A stretch of 64,000 bases of DNA, taken from assembly GCF_900111305.1 (NCBI RefSeq), contig NZ_FOGS01000007.1:124001-188000 (forward strand). The letters run 5' to 3'. The notes under the pieces were generated by a model that saw only the letters and a list, made by a program, of their open reading frames with translations, was not told the DNA's origin and made no database searches. How positions within the stretch are numbered: position 1 is the first letter of the stretch; every line of letters starts with the position of its first letter. Below, in pieces: positions 55,454-64,000 of the stretch. This DNA is from Vreelandella subterranea (GTDB lineage Bacteria > Pseudomonadota > Gammaproteobacteria > Pseudomonadales > Halomonadaceae). Made by a program: the position numbers and the translations under genes.

Positions 55454-58400
55454 ATGGCTCGCCAGTACAAAACAGGTCTAATCATTACCGGTGATGCCAG
55501 CGGCGGCATCCGAGCGATCCGCTCCACCGATGAAGAGCTGGGCAAGCTCAACAAAGCCTTTAACCGTGGAACGCGCCGCAGCAAGCAGTTTAGGCAAAGC
55601 GTAAATGGGACTAGCCGTGAGCTCCAGGTGCTGCGTCGTGCTGCCGCGCCCGTGGCGGCCGCTTTGGCTGGGGTTTTTGCCGCGAACTCGCTAAGGGGGC
55701 AAATCGATTTTGCCGACCAACTCCAGAAAACCAACCTGCGTATTGGGGCAAGCACTGAAGCGCTAAGTGAATACAACTATGTCGCCAAGCTTGCTGGCGT
55801 TGAGTTTGGTCAACTGACAACAGCCTGGCAGCGCCAAAGCCGCCGGATCGCCCAGGCCGCACAGGGCACGGGTGAGGCGCAAGATGCCCTGAAAACGCTG
55901 AACCTGACGGCCGCCGAGCTTGCCCAGCTGGCGCCGGAAGACCAGTTTGAGCGCATCGCCGAAGCCATGAGCGGCGTGGCGGAAGAATCGGACCGTGTGG
56001 CCCTCGCCCAGAAAATCTGGGACAGCGAAGGCGTGAAGCTCCTGCAGGTGGTTAACCAGGGCACTGATGCCATCCGCGCGCAGCGTGAGGAAGCGGCTCG
56101 CCTGGGGCTCACCATCAGCCAGGATACGGCCAATGCGATGGCAAGCTTCAATGATGAAGTGACCCGAATGCAGGCAGTGGGCGAGGGGCTCTCCCGCCAG
56201 ATCCTGGCTGACTTGGTACCGGCCATGACCAGTGGCATGCAGGCCACCAGTGCCTGGGTTGCAGAGATGGGCGGCGCTGAGGCGATTCTTGACACCTTCA
56301 CGGATGGCGCGACTGTGCTAGCGGCGCTATTGGCAGGCCGCTATGCTGGCGCATTTATAAAATCATCGAAGAGTGTCGCTAAAAAAACCGTTGCTAATAT
56401 CAGTGACGCCAGAGCAGAAGCAGCCGCCACAGCTGCCGCGACTCGCAGAACGGCAGCTGAGGTCCAGTCAGCTAATATCTTGAGGGCCCGAGCAGTAGCG
56501 GAAGCAAAAGCGACTGTGGGAACTAACGCCCATGCAATTGCTTTGCAAAACCTCGCGACCGCATCGGATCGAGTCACAGCTGCTCAGGCCGCCCACACAG
56601 CAGCTGTGAATACAGCGGCCGCCGCAGCCACAAGAGCAAGCGTGGCAATGCGTGGTTTGAGTGGGGCTTTGGCCTTAATAGGCGGACCAATGGGCGCGGC
56701 GGTGATCGCAGGCGGCGCTGCGTACTATTTCCGCGATTCTCTTGGCTTTGCTTCTGCGGCCGCTCGCGAAACGAGAGAAGAAGTCGACCAGCTCGTAAAG
56801 AGCATGGATAACTATACTGAAGCGCAATATCGCAATAACCGCGTGTCTATCGTCCAAGACTTGGCAGAAGCGCGTGTTGAAGCCGAAAAGTTAGAGCGCC
56901 AAATCGCCACCCTGCAAGAGCAAAGCCAGCAAGAAAGTATCATGTACCAGGGTCGCCCTGGCGCTGCGGGTGGCCAGATCTCTGAACTGATGGCCGAGCT
57001 TCAGGAACAAAATCGCGTCATTGCTGCAAATGAAGAGGGGCTTCGAGAGTACGATCAAGCATGGCAGGACGTTCTGCAGTCCCAGGTATCTGGTGTCAGC
57101 ATTTTTCGCACCCTTGATCAGTGGCTCGATGAAATTGGCCGAAGTGCCGATAGTGCTGGCAGATCAGTAAACAATGGCGCCCCCAGTGACAAAACAATCG
57201 AGGCATGGGGCAAATACAACGACCAGCTACGCGAAAGCATCGCAGCAACGCGAGACGGTGGATCAGCATTGGGTGCCGCTATCCGTGCCATGGACGGAAT
57301 GGGGGAAGGCGTCAGTGACGTCATGCGCGGCTACACAGCCTTTCTATCAATTCAAGACGAAGCGCTGAAAGACCAGAAGAAAAGCCAAAAAGAAGCTGCC
57401 ACCGCGGCACGTCAGTCAGCAAAGGACGCCACCAGCGCCGCTGAGCAACTTGAAAAACAATACACCTCCACCGCTGCGCAGCTTGAAAAACAGATCGCCT
57501 TATTCGGCAATACCACCAAAGCTGCTGAGCTTCGCTATCAGACTGAAAAAGGCGCACTTAGCGAATTGGATCAGTCGCGTAAGAACCACATCATTACCTT
57601 GGGCCGTGAGCTGGATGCACTCAATGCCCGTGAAGAAATGAAAAAGCGTGTCGACAAGATTGGAAACGCTCCGCAAGTTGGCAATGCCGACGCCAGCGTG
57701 GGTGGTGCCTTCGGAGAGTTTGCCCGCATCGAGCAGCAGCGCGCAGAGCAACAGAACTGGTACGCCGAGCAGATCGATATGCTGCGCCAGTTCAAGAACG
57801 AAGAAGGCCAGATTCACGAAGAAGCCGCCCAGAAAATCATGGCGCTGCAAAATGAGCAGTCAGCCAATGCGGCTATCAACCAGTTGCAGTCTCAGGCCAC
57901 GCTAGCGGCAGGCGCCGCGCAAACGCTCAGCCGCATATCGGCGATGACGGAAGAAGGCAGCGCCATTAATCAGGCGCTCTTCGCCGCCTCGCAGGGTTTT
58001 TTGATCGCGCAGACTTTAATGCAGGGCAAAGCGGCCGCGACCGACATTATGATTCAAGGCCAGGTTGCGGCCGCGAAAGCGGTTGCCATGAACCCGATCG
58101 GCGGGCAGGCGCAGGCGGCAACGTTAATGGCTACAGCGGCGGGTCAGGCGTCTATGGTGCAGGGCATGGCCATTGCAAATGCCGCAATGATCGGTGCTGA
58201 AGGGCTGGTTAAGCTTTCTGGCCAGGCTCACGACGGTATCGACTCAATTCCCAATAGCGGTACATGGAACCTTGAGCGCGGCGAGCGTGTAGTGGATAAC
58301 CGTACCAACCATGACCTAAAGCAATACCTGGAGCGCTCAAACCGAATGGCCGCTAGAGAGGGCGGCGGCAGCGGTGGCGGTATCACGATTAATGCACCCG

Positions 58401-58540
58401 TAACCGTTGAAGCTAAACAGGGCGTTAGCGAACAGGATGCCCAGCGCCAGGGTAGAGCAATGGGTCGGGCCTTCGAAGCACAAGTGGTGCAGATCCTGCA
58501 AAAACACAAGCGCCCCGGTGGCGTGCTGGCCGGGAGCTGA
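55454..58540 (+). CDS. Tail tape measure protein
   Basis: 1028 residues, the longest phage protein here. The N-terminus MARQYKTGLIITGDASGGIR and FNRGTRRSKQFRQSVNG are typical; long Ala/Gln-rich coiled parts and hydrophobic patches (about 400-430, e.g. LSGALALIGGPMGAAVIAGG) follow, and the C-terminus contains GQAHDGIDSIPNSGTWNLER. Length sets the tail length; about 0.15 nm per residue would suggest a tail near 150 nm. The ATG at 55454 with GAGG 5 bases upstream is chosen over a GTG at 55448. Confidence 0.92.
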   Translation: MARQYKTGLIITGDASGGIRAIRSTDEELGKLNKAFNRGTRRSKQFRQSVNGTSRELQVLRRAAAPVAAALAGVFAANSLRGQIDFADQLQKTNLRIGASTEALSEYNYVAKLAGVEFGQLTTAWQRQSRRIAQAAQGTGEAQDALKTLNLTAAELAQLAPEDQFERIAEAMSGVAEESDRVALAQKIWDSEGVKLLQVVNQGTDAIRAQREEAARLGLTISQDTANAMASFNDEVTRMQAVGEGLSRQILADLVPAMTSGMQATSAWVAEMGGAEAILDTFTDGATVLAALLAGRYAGAFIKSSKSVAKKTVANISDARAEAAATAAATRRTAAEVQSANILRARAVAEAKATVGTNAHAIALQNLATASDRVTAAQAAHTAAVNTAAAAATRASVAMRGLSGALALIGGPMGAAVIAGGAAYYFRDSLGFASAAARETREEVDQLVKSMDNYTEAQYRNNRVSIVQDLAEARVEAEKLERQIATLQEQSQQESIMYQGRPGAAGGQISELMAELQEQNRVIAANEEGLREYDQAWQDVLQSQVSGVSIFRTLDQWLDEIGRSADSAGRSVNNGAPSDKTIEAWGKYNDQLRESIAATRDGGSALGAAIRAMDGMGEGVSDVMRGYTAFLSIQDEALKDQKKSQKEAATAARQSAKDATSAAEQLEKQYTSTAAQLEKQIALFGNTTKAAELRYQTEKGALSELDQSRKNHIITLGRELDALNAREEMKKRVDKIGNAPQVGNADASVGGAFGEFARIEQQRAEQQNWYAEQIDMLRQFKNEEGQIHEEAAQKIMALQNEQSANAAINQLQSQATLAAGAAQTLSRISAMTEEGSAINQALFAASQGFLIAQTLMQGKAAATDIMIQGQVAAAKAVAMNPIGGQAQAATLMATAAGQASMVQGMAIANAAMIGAEGLVKLSGQAHDGIDSIPNSGTWNLERGERVVDNRTNHDLKQYLERSNRMAAREGGGSGGGITINAPVTVEAKQGVSEQDAQRQGRAMGRAFEAQVVQILQKHKRPGGVLAGS

Positions 58541-58543
58541 CGC

Positions 58544-58888
58544 ATGGATTTTCTTCCCGATATACCGCCCGACTTTGGCCCTCAGGTCTCGGTCGCATTC
58601 GATGTGGATAAGGTAAGCTTTGGAGACGGCTATGTTCAACGCGCGCCTGCTGGCCTAAACAGCGTCAGCGAGCAGTGGCCGCTCTCATGGTCAATGCTCA
58701 CCCGGGCGGAGTATGACGAACTGTACAGCTTCTTAAAGGCCCGAAAAGGCGTGGAGGCTTTCATGTGGCAGCCGCCTTGGGAAGACGCCCCTAAGCAATG
58801 GGTGTGTGAAGAACTCAGCGGTGAGCGCCCTACCTCAGCGCGCTATGCCAGCATCACCGCCACCTTCGTCGAGGACTTCTCACTATGA
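58544..58888 (+). CDS. Minor tail protein M-like
   Basis: 114 residues. LPDIPPDFGPQVSVAFDVDK, VSFGDGYVQRAPAGLN, and a C-terminal ATFVEDFSL pattern match lambda gpM. It is part of the tail tip initiator. It lies 3 bases after the tape measure stop and overlaps the L-like gene by ATGA. Confidence 0.88.
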   Translation: MDFLPDIPPDFGPQVSVAFDVDKVSFGDGYVQRAPAGLNSVSEQWPLSWSMLTRAEYDELYSFLKARKGVEAFMWQPPWEDAPKQWVCEELSGERPTSARYASITATFVEDFSL

Positions 58889-59577
58889 GCGAGATCATCG
58901 CCCGCGAGTCGCAGCTGCTCGAGCAGGGCGCGCGCGTGTTCCTGTTCGAAATTGAGGTTGAGGGCATCATCCGCCGGTTTGTGCCTGGCCCGGTGGATGG
59001 TGGTCCAGCGTATCTGGCGGGCAATGAATACCTGGTGCTACCCATCAAGGCGGAAGGTTTCGAGTGGAACGGCAAGGGGACGATGCCCCGTCCAACGCTC
59101 AACGTAACCGCCAAAGACCTGGCGTTTCTCGCCCTAGTGGAGTCCCCCGGCGACCTGGTGGGCTCGCCTGTTCGTCGGCTGCGCACGTATCGCAAGTATT
59201 TGGACGATGGCACCGACCCCGACCCTGAGGCGTTATTTCCCGTTGATCATTACGTGATCGAGCGGAAAGCGAGCCAAAACCGTCGGCGGATTCAGTTCGA
59301 GCTTTCGGCAAAAATGGACCAGGAGGGCCGCAAGATCCCGGCCCGCCAGGTGCTTCGCGATACCTGCACGCACCGGTACCGGTGGTGGGATGGCGAGCAG
59401 TATCAATACCAGGGCGTGACCTGCCCCTATGCGGGCGCGGGCGAATGGTCGCGGGATGGCTCGCCCGTATCGGCGGGTAATGATGCCTGTGGCAAGCGGC
59501 TCAGTGATTGCCGTTTGCGATTTGGCGAGTACGGCGACCTGCCGTTTCGCGGGTTCCCTGGTGTGGCGCGTTACTGA
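58885..59577 (+). CDS. Minor tail protein L-like, iron-sulfur type
   Basis: 230 residues. Lambda L-like N-terminal part (ARVFLFEIEVEGIIRRFVPG) and a C-terminal Cys-rich module: RDTCTHRYRW, GVTCPYAG, NDACGKRLSDCRLRFG. The four Cys match the pattern by which lambda gpL binds a [4Fe-4S] cluster. The end reads DLPFRGFPGVARY. It belongs to the tail tip hub. Confidence 0.88.
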   Translation: MSEIIARESQLLEQGARVFLFEIEVEGIIRRFVPGPVDGGPAYLAGNEYLVLPIKAEGFEWNGKGTMPRPTLNVTAKDLAFLALVESPGDLVGSPVRRLRTYRKYLDDGTDPDPEALFPVDHYVIERKASQNRRRIQFELSAKMDQEGRKIPARQVLRDTCTHRYRWWDGEQYQYQGVTCPYAGAGEWSRDGSPVSAGNDACGKRLSDCRLRFGEYGDLPFRGFPGVARY

Positions 59578-59598
59578 TCAAAGCAACAAGAGGTGTTT

Positions 59599-59853
59599 AT
59601 GGCACTTAGAAACGTATGCCCGATCTGTGGAGAAGACTTCGATTCATTCGGCGCCGCTGTTGCTCGCACAGCGCAGGGAGTGAATCGGGGCCATGACTGC
59701 AGAAAGGAGTGGGAAACCGCCCGGCAAGCGTCCATTGATAGCAAGAAAGAGGATGGGGCGGATGTAGACGGCAAGCGCCTGAGCAGCTGTAAGCTTCGTT
59801 ACAGCGAGGATGCGCCGCCGTTTCGGGGGCTCCCTGACCCCGGCCACTCTTGA
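59599..59853 (+). CDS. Small Cys-rich protein with duplicated L-type C-terminus
   Basis: 84 residues. The N-terminal part is CPICGEDFDSFGAAVARTAQ and GHDCRKEWETAR; the end, DGKRLSSCKLRYSEDAPPFR then GLPDPGHS, is clearly related to the end of the L-like protein just upstream (KRLSDCRLRFG, LPFRGFPG). It thus looks like a partial gene duplication with a new Cys-containing head, and could bind metal or an iron-sulfur cluster. AAGAGG precedes the ATG. Function unknown. Confidence 0.6.
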   Translation: MALRNVCPICGEDFDSFGAAVARTAQGVNRGHDCRKEWETARQASIDSKKEDGADVDGKRLSSCKLRYSEDAPPFRGLPDPGHS

Positions 59854-59862
59854 GGATAGCAC

Positions 59863-60582
59863 ATGTTCTACGAATACCATGAACAGCTACGCGCTGAAGC
59901 CATTGCCGCGTACCCGAATGAGGCTGTATGGCTGATCACGCCGGGTGAGTGCCGCCGTGTCAAAAACGTTTCGACGGAGCCAACGCTTACGTTTCGGGTG
60001 GGCAAGCGGGCGATGGCCTCGGCCATGCAGCGCGGCTTGCTGGCAATCGCGCATAGCCATCCAGATTTTCCGGCCTGCCCGAGCGCGGCGGATATGCGCG
60101 GCCAGATCAGCAGCGGCGTGCCGTGGGGCATTGTGTCCACTGATGGGGAGACCGCCGCCGAGCCCATCTGGTGGGGCGAGGGTATCGAGCGGCCACCGCT
60201 CATCGGCAGGGGCTTTCGCCATGGCATTGCCGACTGCTACTCACTGATCCGCGATTACTACCTGCTAGAACTGGGCATTGACCTGCCTGAGTTCCCGCGT
60301 GATTGGGAGTGGTGGCACAAAGGGGAAGACCTCTACCGAGACGGCTTCAAGAAAGCTGGCTTCCGCGTGATCGAAGCGAGTGAAGCGAAAGCGGGCGACG
60401 TCTGGCTTGCCCAGCTGCGCAGCAAGGTGCCCAGCCACGGCGGTGTTTTGCTGGATGGCGGCCTGGGGCTGCACCACCCCTCAACCACCAACGCCGTGGA
60501 TGCCTCGCGCATCTCACGGCGTGAGCCGCTGGCCCGCTGGCAACACCACATTACCCACTGGCTAAGGCACGAAGCTCTATAG
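59863..60582 (+). CDS. Tail assembly protein K-like (JAB protease plus NlpC/P60)
   Basis: 239 residues. JAB/MPN domain with AIAHSHPDFPACPSAADMRG (His-x-His and Asp metal ligands), then an NlpC/P60 domain with Cys in GIADCYSLIRDYYLLELG, the His of SKVPSHGGVLLDGG and the later His in LHHPSTTN. Lambda K has this two-domain layout. The peptidoglycan hydrolase activity helps tail assembly or DNA entry. Confidence 0.92.
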   Translation: MFYEYHEQLRAEAIAAYPNEAVWLITPGECRRVKNVSTEPTLTFRVGKRAMASAMQRGLLAIAHSHPDFPACPSAADMRGQISSGVPWGIVSTDGETAAEPIWWGEGIERPPLIGRGFRHGIADCYSLIRDYYLLELGIDLPEFPRDWEWWHKGEDLYRDGFKKAGFRVIEASEAKAGDVWLAQLRSKVPSHGGVLLDGGLGLHHPSTTNAVDASRISRREPLARWQHHITHWLRHEAL

Positions 60583-60620
60583 CGGTAGAGTGGGTTAATA
60601 CGTAACTGAAGAGGTGGAGA

Positions 60621-60947
60621 ATGGCGTTAATAACAGTGAATGTTTCAAAGCTTTATCGCGAGATTCCGGTCTCTCAAGGGTTTTTCAGCAAGCTCTTTTT
60701 CTCACACCCCGGCAATGATTTAACGGCCACCGAGGTTGAGTATGCATTGATCTCTGTTGCGAGCGATGGCAGCGAGAGAGTAGTGGCGGCGAGCGCTTTA
60801 TGCGGGAAGATTGGCACTACGCACAAACCGTCTAACTACACGCTGCAGCATCGATGCGAAATACCGGATGGCCACGAACGCTTTTTAATCAATTGGGTAG
60901 AAAGCTTTTCTTATACGACGTTCGAGGCTCGCGCTTACCTCAGCTAG
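60621..60947 (+). CDS. Small protein inserted between tail genes K and I (cargo)
   Basis: 108 residues. LITVNVSKLYREIPVSQGFF, VEYALISVASDGSERVVAAS and YTLQHRCEIPDGHERFLINW; strand-rich, no signal peptide. Ribosome site GAGGTGGAG. It is more AT-rich than its neighbours and ends before a terminator, so it is probably a cargo gene rather than a structural one. No family recognised. Confidence 0.55.
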   Translation: MALITVNVSKLYREIPVSQGFFSKLFFSHPGNDLTATEVEYALISVASDGSERVVAASALCGKIGTTHKPSNYTLQHRCEIPDGHERFLINWVESFSYTTFEARAYLS

Positions 60948-60966
60948 CGCAGTATTGATTCTCAGC

Positions 60967-60992
60967 AACCCAGCCACTGCGCTGGGTTTTTT
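60967..60992 (+). terminator. Terminator after the K-I cargo gene
   Basis: AACCCAGC / GCTGGGTT stem, 6-base loop, then T-rich tail (TTTTTTA). It separates the cargo gene from the tail I gene. Confidence 0.75.
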
Positions 60993-61017
60993 ATTGCCTT
61001 GATTCTTGGGTTCAGCG

Positions 61018-61566
61018 ATGAAAACAGTGCATCTTCACGGCCATCTTGGCGCTCGCTTCGGCGAGCGTTTTTCGTTTGACGTGCAAACCCCGGCGGAAGC
61101 GGCCCGGGCGCTTTGCCAGCTGCCGGGCTTTCGCGCAGCCATTGAAGCGGGCGACTGGCACGTCATACGCGGCCCCCTTGAAGACGGTGACGACCTGGAC
61201 GAAGAGGGCCTGACCTTGGGGCTCGGCAAAACGCAGGAGATCCACATCATGCCCGTCGTCCAGGGCGCGGGCGACGTGTTCAATGTGGTGGCGGGTGTCG
61301 CGCTCTTTGCGGCCGGTGCGTTTACCGGCAACGCCTACCTGATGGCGGCGGGTGCGGGCATGGCGATTGGCGGTGTTGTGCAAATGACCACATCGCCCCC
61401 GGGTGTGGATTACAACAGCCGCCAGCGCCCGGATGAGCGGCCGTCGTTTCTCTTCGATGGCCCAACGAACACCAGCACCCAGGGCGCCCCGGTGCCGATT
61501 ATCTATGGCCGAATCCGCACCGGCTCGATTGTGATCAGCGCGGGCCTGGCCGCTGAGGAGGTCTGA
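61018..61566 (+). CDS. Tail assembly protein I-like
   Basis: 182 residues. MKTVHLHGHLGARFGERFSF, FDVQTPAEAARALCQLPGFR, hydrophobic centre with VFNVVAGVALFAAGAFTGNA and the end SFLFDGPTNTSTQGAPVPII then YGRIRTGSIVISAGL match lambda gpI. The ATG at 61018 is chosen over a TTG at 61006. The stop overlaps the J-like start. Confidence 0.9.
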   Translation: MKTVHLHGHLGARFGERFSFDVQTPAEAARALCQLPGFRAAIEAGDWHVIRGPLEDGDDLDEEGLTLGLGKTQEIHIMPVVQGAGDVFNVVAGVALFAAGAFTGNAYLMAAGAGMAIGGVVQMTTSPPGVDYNSRQRPDERPSFLFDGPTNTSTQGAPVPIIYGRIRTGSIVISAGLAAEEV

Positions 61567-64000
61567 TGCGAGACATAGATGACATCCACGGCGCGGGCGG
61601 TGGCGGCGGCAAGGGCGGCGGTGGTGGCGGTAGCCAGCGTACGCCGCGCGAGTCGGCCAACACGTTGCGCTCAGCGGCCACGGCTCGGGTGATCGACATG
61701 CTGGGCGAAGGGCCGATTGTCGGGCTGGTCAATGGTCTGCAGAGCGTGTACCTGGATGAAACCCCGCTGCAGGATGCTTCCGGCGCGTTCAACTTCCAGG
61801 GCGTGACGGTCCATACTCGCGATGGCGACCCCGAGCAGGCGCGTATTCCGGGCTTCGCCGCCGTGGAATCGGAAACCGAAGTCAACGCCCAGGTGCGTCG
61901 CGACCAGCCGCTGGTGCGCACGGTCTCGAACCTCAACGCCGACGCGGTGCGCATCAAGATTCGCTTGCAGGCGCTGACCTATCAGGACCCGAAGACCGGC
62001 GATCTGAAAGGGTCATCGGTATCACTGGCGGTGGACGTTCGCCCGCAAGGCGGCAGCTGGTCAGAGCAAAAGCGGATCAACATTCGCGGCAAAACCACCA
62101 GCCCTTACGAACGCCAGACCCGCGTTGATTTAAGCGGCGAAGGGCCGTGGGATGTACGTGTGCGTCGTTTGACGGCGGACAGCGACAAGGCCAACCCGCG
62201 CAACGATACGGATTGGTCGAGCTACACCACACTGGTGGATGCCCGGCTGACGTACCCAGACTGCGCGCTGGTGGGGCTTGAGGTCGATGCCCGCCAGTTC
62301 GGCACCTCGATACCCAAGCGGGCGTATGACGTGAAGGGGCGCATCATCCGCGTGCCCAGCAACTACAACCCCGAGACCCGGGAATACACCGGGCTATGGG
62401 ACGGCACCTTCCAGCTGGCGTGGACCGATAACCCGGCGTGGATCTACTACGACCTGGCGACCCATGTGCGCTATGGCGCGGCGCTTGAGAACGTCGACAA
62501 ATGGTCGCTTTACGACATCGGGCAGCACTGCGATGAACTAGTGCCAGACGGGTACGGCGGCATGGAGCCGCGCTTCACCGTTAACACCGTGTTGGCCTCT
62601 GAAGAAGAAGCCATGACTGCGCTGAACCAGTTGGCCAGCGCCTTCAGGGGCATGACCTACTGGGGCACTAACGCCACTGTGGCCGTGGCAGACAAGCCTA
62701 GCGACCCGGTGAAATTGGTGCACCCCGGCAACGTGGTGGACGGCGAGTTTGAGTATTCCGGTACCGCGCTGCGTGCCCGCCATTCCGTGGCGCTGATCAC
62801 CTGGAACGACCCGCAAGACAACTATCGCCAACAAGTGGAAGTGGTTGAGGATGCGGACGCCATCCGCGAGTTCGGCTGGCGGCAAACGGATGTGACCGCG
62901 TTCGGCTGCACCTCCCGCGGGCAAGCGCACCGCATGGGCAAGTGGATCCTCGACAGCGAGCGGGCCGAAACCGAAACCGTCAGCTATCAAGCCAGCGTCG
63001 ATCATGCGGACCTTCGCCCGGGTGACATTATCGAGCACACTAACCCAGACCGCGCCGGTGCTCGCATGGGTGGGCGATTAAAGGCGACCAGCCCTACGTC
63101 GGTCACGCTGGATAAAGTGCCAGACGTGATCGACGGCAGCGTCTGGTACCTCGATGTCATGCGGCCCAACGGCACGATCGAGCGGCAAGAGGTGGCCTCG
63201 TTTAGCGGCAATGACGTCACCCTGGCCGCACCGCTGAGTGCCGAACCGGTGCCCAATGCCGGGTGGATTCTATCCAGCGAGTCCATCAAGCCGCGCCTGT
63301 TCCGCGTAATGGGCGTATCAGAAGCCGACGACGGCATCTATGAGATCAGCGCCGTTGAGCACGACCCGACGAAATACGCCCGCGTCGAGCAAAACCTGAT
63401 TCTGCCGAAGCGGGAAACCTCGCTGATCCCGACTGGGCCGTTACCGCCCCCGGGCGAAATGGATGTTGAGGAGTACCTGTACCGCGCGGGGCCGTCGGTG
63501 AAATCGGGCATCACGCTATCGATCTCATCCGCCAGCGACCCGCGCATCACGCTGCACGAAGTCGAAATGTTCCGGCCTGGGGAAAGCGATTTTGAGGCGC
63601 TGAGTCTCAGCTCACGCACCACGATTGACGTGCGCGATACCGAGCCTGGGGAATACCAGTTTCGGGCGCGATCAGTCAGCGGCGTGGGGCAGCGCTCGCC
63701 GTGGCGCACCCAAACATTCGGCGTGCAGGGGCTACTGGCGCCGCCGTCCAACGTTGAGGATCTGCGCATCTCGGTGAATAACGGGCAGGTGCTGCTCGAA
63801 TGGCCCGCCGTGCCTGACTTGGACCTGAGCCACTACCGCGTGCGCTACAACGCCAGTGCCACTGGCGCCACCTGGGCTAACTCGCAAGACGTCGCCGACC
63901 AAGTGCCTGCAGGCGCGACAAACCTGATGCTCCCTGCTCGCCGGGGCACGTATCTGATCAAAGCGGTGGACACCAGTGGCGGGGCCAGCCTGAACGCCAC
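61566..64000 (+). CDS. Tip attachment protein J-like, incomplete at right edge
   Basis: At least 811 codons, open to the window edge. ATG overlaps the I stop (TGATG). It opens with a Gly-rich linker, then LRSAATARVIDMLGEGPIVG, LVNGLQSVYLDETPLQD, the hub domains, and YCRAGPSVKSG-like strands. From about residue 720 a fibronectin type III domain follows (VEDLRISVNNGQVLLEWPAV). Lambda J (1132 residues) forms the tail tip and binds the receptor through its C-terminus, which is not in the window. Confidence 0.93.
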   Translation, partial: MRDIDDIHGAGGGGGKGGGGGGSQRTPRESANTLRSAATARVIDMLGEGPIVGLVNGLQSVYLDETPLQDASGAFNFQGVTVHTRDGDPEQARIPGFAAVESETEVNAQVRRDQPLVRTVSNLNADAVRIKIRLQALTYQDPKTGDLKGSSVSLAVDVRPQGGSWSEQKRINIRGKTTSPYERQTRVDLSGEGPWDVRVRRLTADSDKANPRNDTDWSSYTTLVDARLTYPDCALVGLEVDARQFGTSIPKRAYDVKGRIIRVPSNYNPETREYTGLWDGTFQLAWTDNPAWIYYDLATHVRYGAALENVDKWSLYDIGQHCDELVPDGYGGMEPRFTVNTVLASEEEAMTALNQLASAFRGMTYWGTNATVAVADKPSDPVKLVHPGNVVDGEFEYSGTALRARHSVALITWNDPQDNYRQQVEVVEDADAIREFGWRQTDVTAFGCTSRGQAHRMGKWILDSERAETETVSYQASVDHADLRPGDIIEHTNPDRAGARMGGRLKATSPTSVTLDKVPDVIDGSVWYLDVMRPNGTIERQEVASFSGNDVTLAAPLSAEPVPNAGWILSSESIKPRLFRVMGVSEADDGIYEISAVEHDPTKYARVEQNLILPKRETSLIPTGPLPPPGEMDVEEYLYRAGPSVKSGITLSISSASDPRITLHEVEMFRPGESDFEALSLSSRTTIDVRDTEPGEYQFRARSVSGVGQRSPWRTQTFGVQGLLAPPSNVEDLRISVNNGQVLLEWPAVPDLDLSHYRVRYNASATGATWANSQDVADQVPAGATNLMLPARRGTYLIKAVDTSGGASLNA

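Overview
The window looks like a gammaproteobacterial chromosome, most probably Halomonadaceae/Halomonas. This rests on overall gene style, the yqjDEK, DUF1820, ygiM and cysPTWA neighbourhood and a GC-rich composition; the genus is inference. Positions 1-20.3 kb are ordinary host chromosome. From about 20.35 kb to the right edge (and beyond it) lies a temperate siphovirus-type prophage with a lambda/HK97 gene order; its right attachment site is not in the window.

Host part: the end of an HI0933-type flavoprotein, a yqjD-yqjE-yqjK envelope operon, outer-membrane phospholipase A (pldA), a large MscK/MscM-type mechanosensitive channel, the rRNA methyltransferase tlyA behind an uncharacterised 680-residue protein with a possible Cys-His-Asn triad, a small nonsense-interrupted gene, DUF1820, ygiM, tpm, a YajG-like lipoprotein, an AlkB-like oxygenase, a complete sulfate import operon (sulfate-binding protein-cysT-cysW-cysA), rpe, ndh, gph and a metal-binding ABC receptor whose ligand set (His, His, Glu, Asp) looks like the Mn/Fe type.

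Prophage early part: the integrase (20.56 kb) is followed by a long leftward operon (30.23 to 21.73 kb) read from a TTGACC-17-TATATT promoter. It starts with a LuxR-type HTH gene, carries a C5 cytosine methyltransferase with an unusual five-fold ADPR repeat, RdgC, a DUF4406 protein and an HNH protein, and ends with an AlpA-like excisionase candidate; many genes overlap by ATGA. Next come a leftward two-gene module (DUF1828-type protein plus a His/Cys-rich partner), the S24 CI-type repressor (probably leaderless) and a divergent Cro/YdaS-type gene. The repressor and cro promoters share one self-complementary -35 hexamer. Rightward early genes include an O-like replication protein with three 45-bp in-gene iterons (candidate origin), a P-position protein, two nuclease-fold proteins (MmcB-like and VRR-NUC) and several tiny, translationally coupled ORFs.

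The most notable part is 39.07-42.27 kb: a perfect-consensus promoter whose spacer is an 8+8 bp inverted repeat drives (i) a homologue of the anti-CRISPR AcrIF11, (ii) a fusion of a HicB-like domain to an Aca2-type anti-CRISPR-associated repressor, and (iii) a 685-residue SF2 helicase with four helicase-associated (HA) repeats. I read this as an anti-defence operon with a novel regulator architecture and a candidate new anti-defence helicase. It is visibly more AT-rich than its flanks.

Prophage late part: two terminators and a candidate late promoter precede the lysis cassette (lambda R-type endolysin, dual-start holin, Rz with embedded Rz1, and a coupled 32-residue ORF). Then HNH, P27 small terminase, large terminase, portal, S49 protease, HK97 capsid, connectors and tail genes follow. 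The tail chaperone pair is joined by an in-frame A-AAA-AAC slippery site (-1 frameshift). Tape measure, M, L (with a duplicated partial L tail next to it), K, I and an incomplete J end the window. Two cargo (moron) genes, a lipoprotein and a small unknown, sit in the tail operon, each followed by a terminator.
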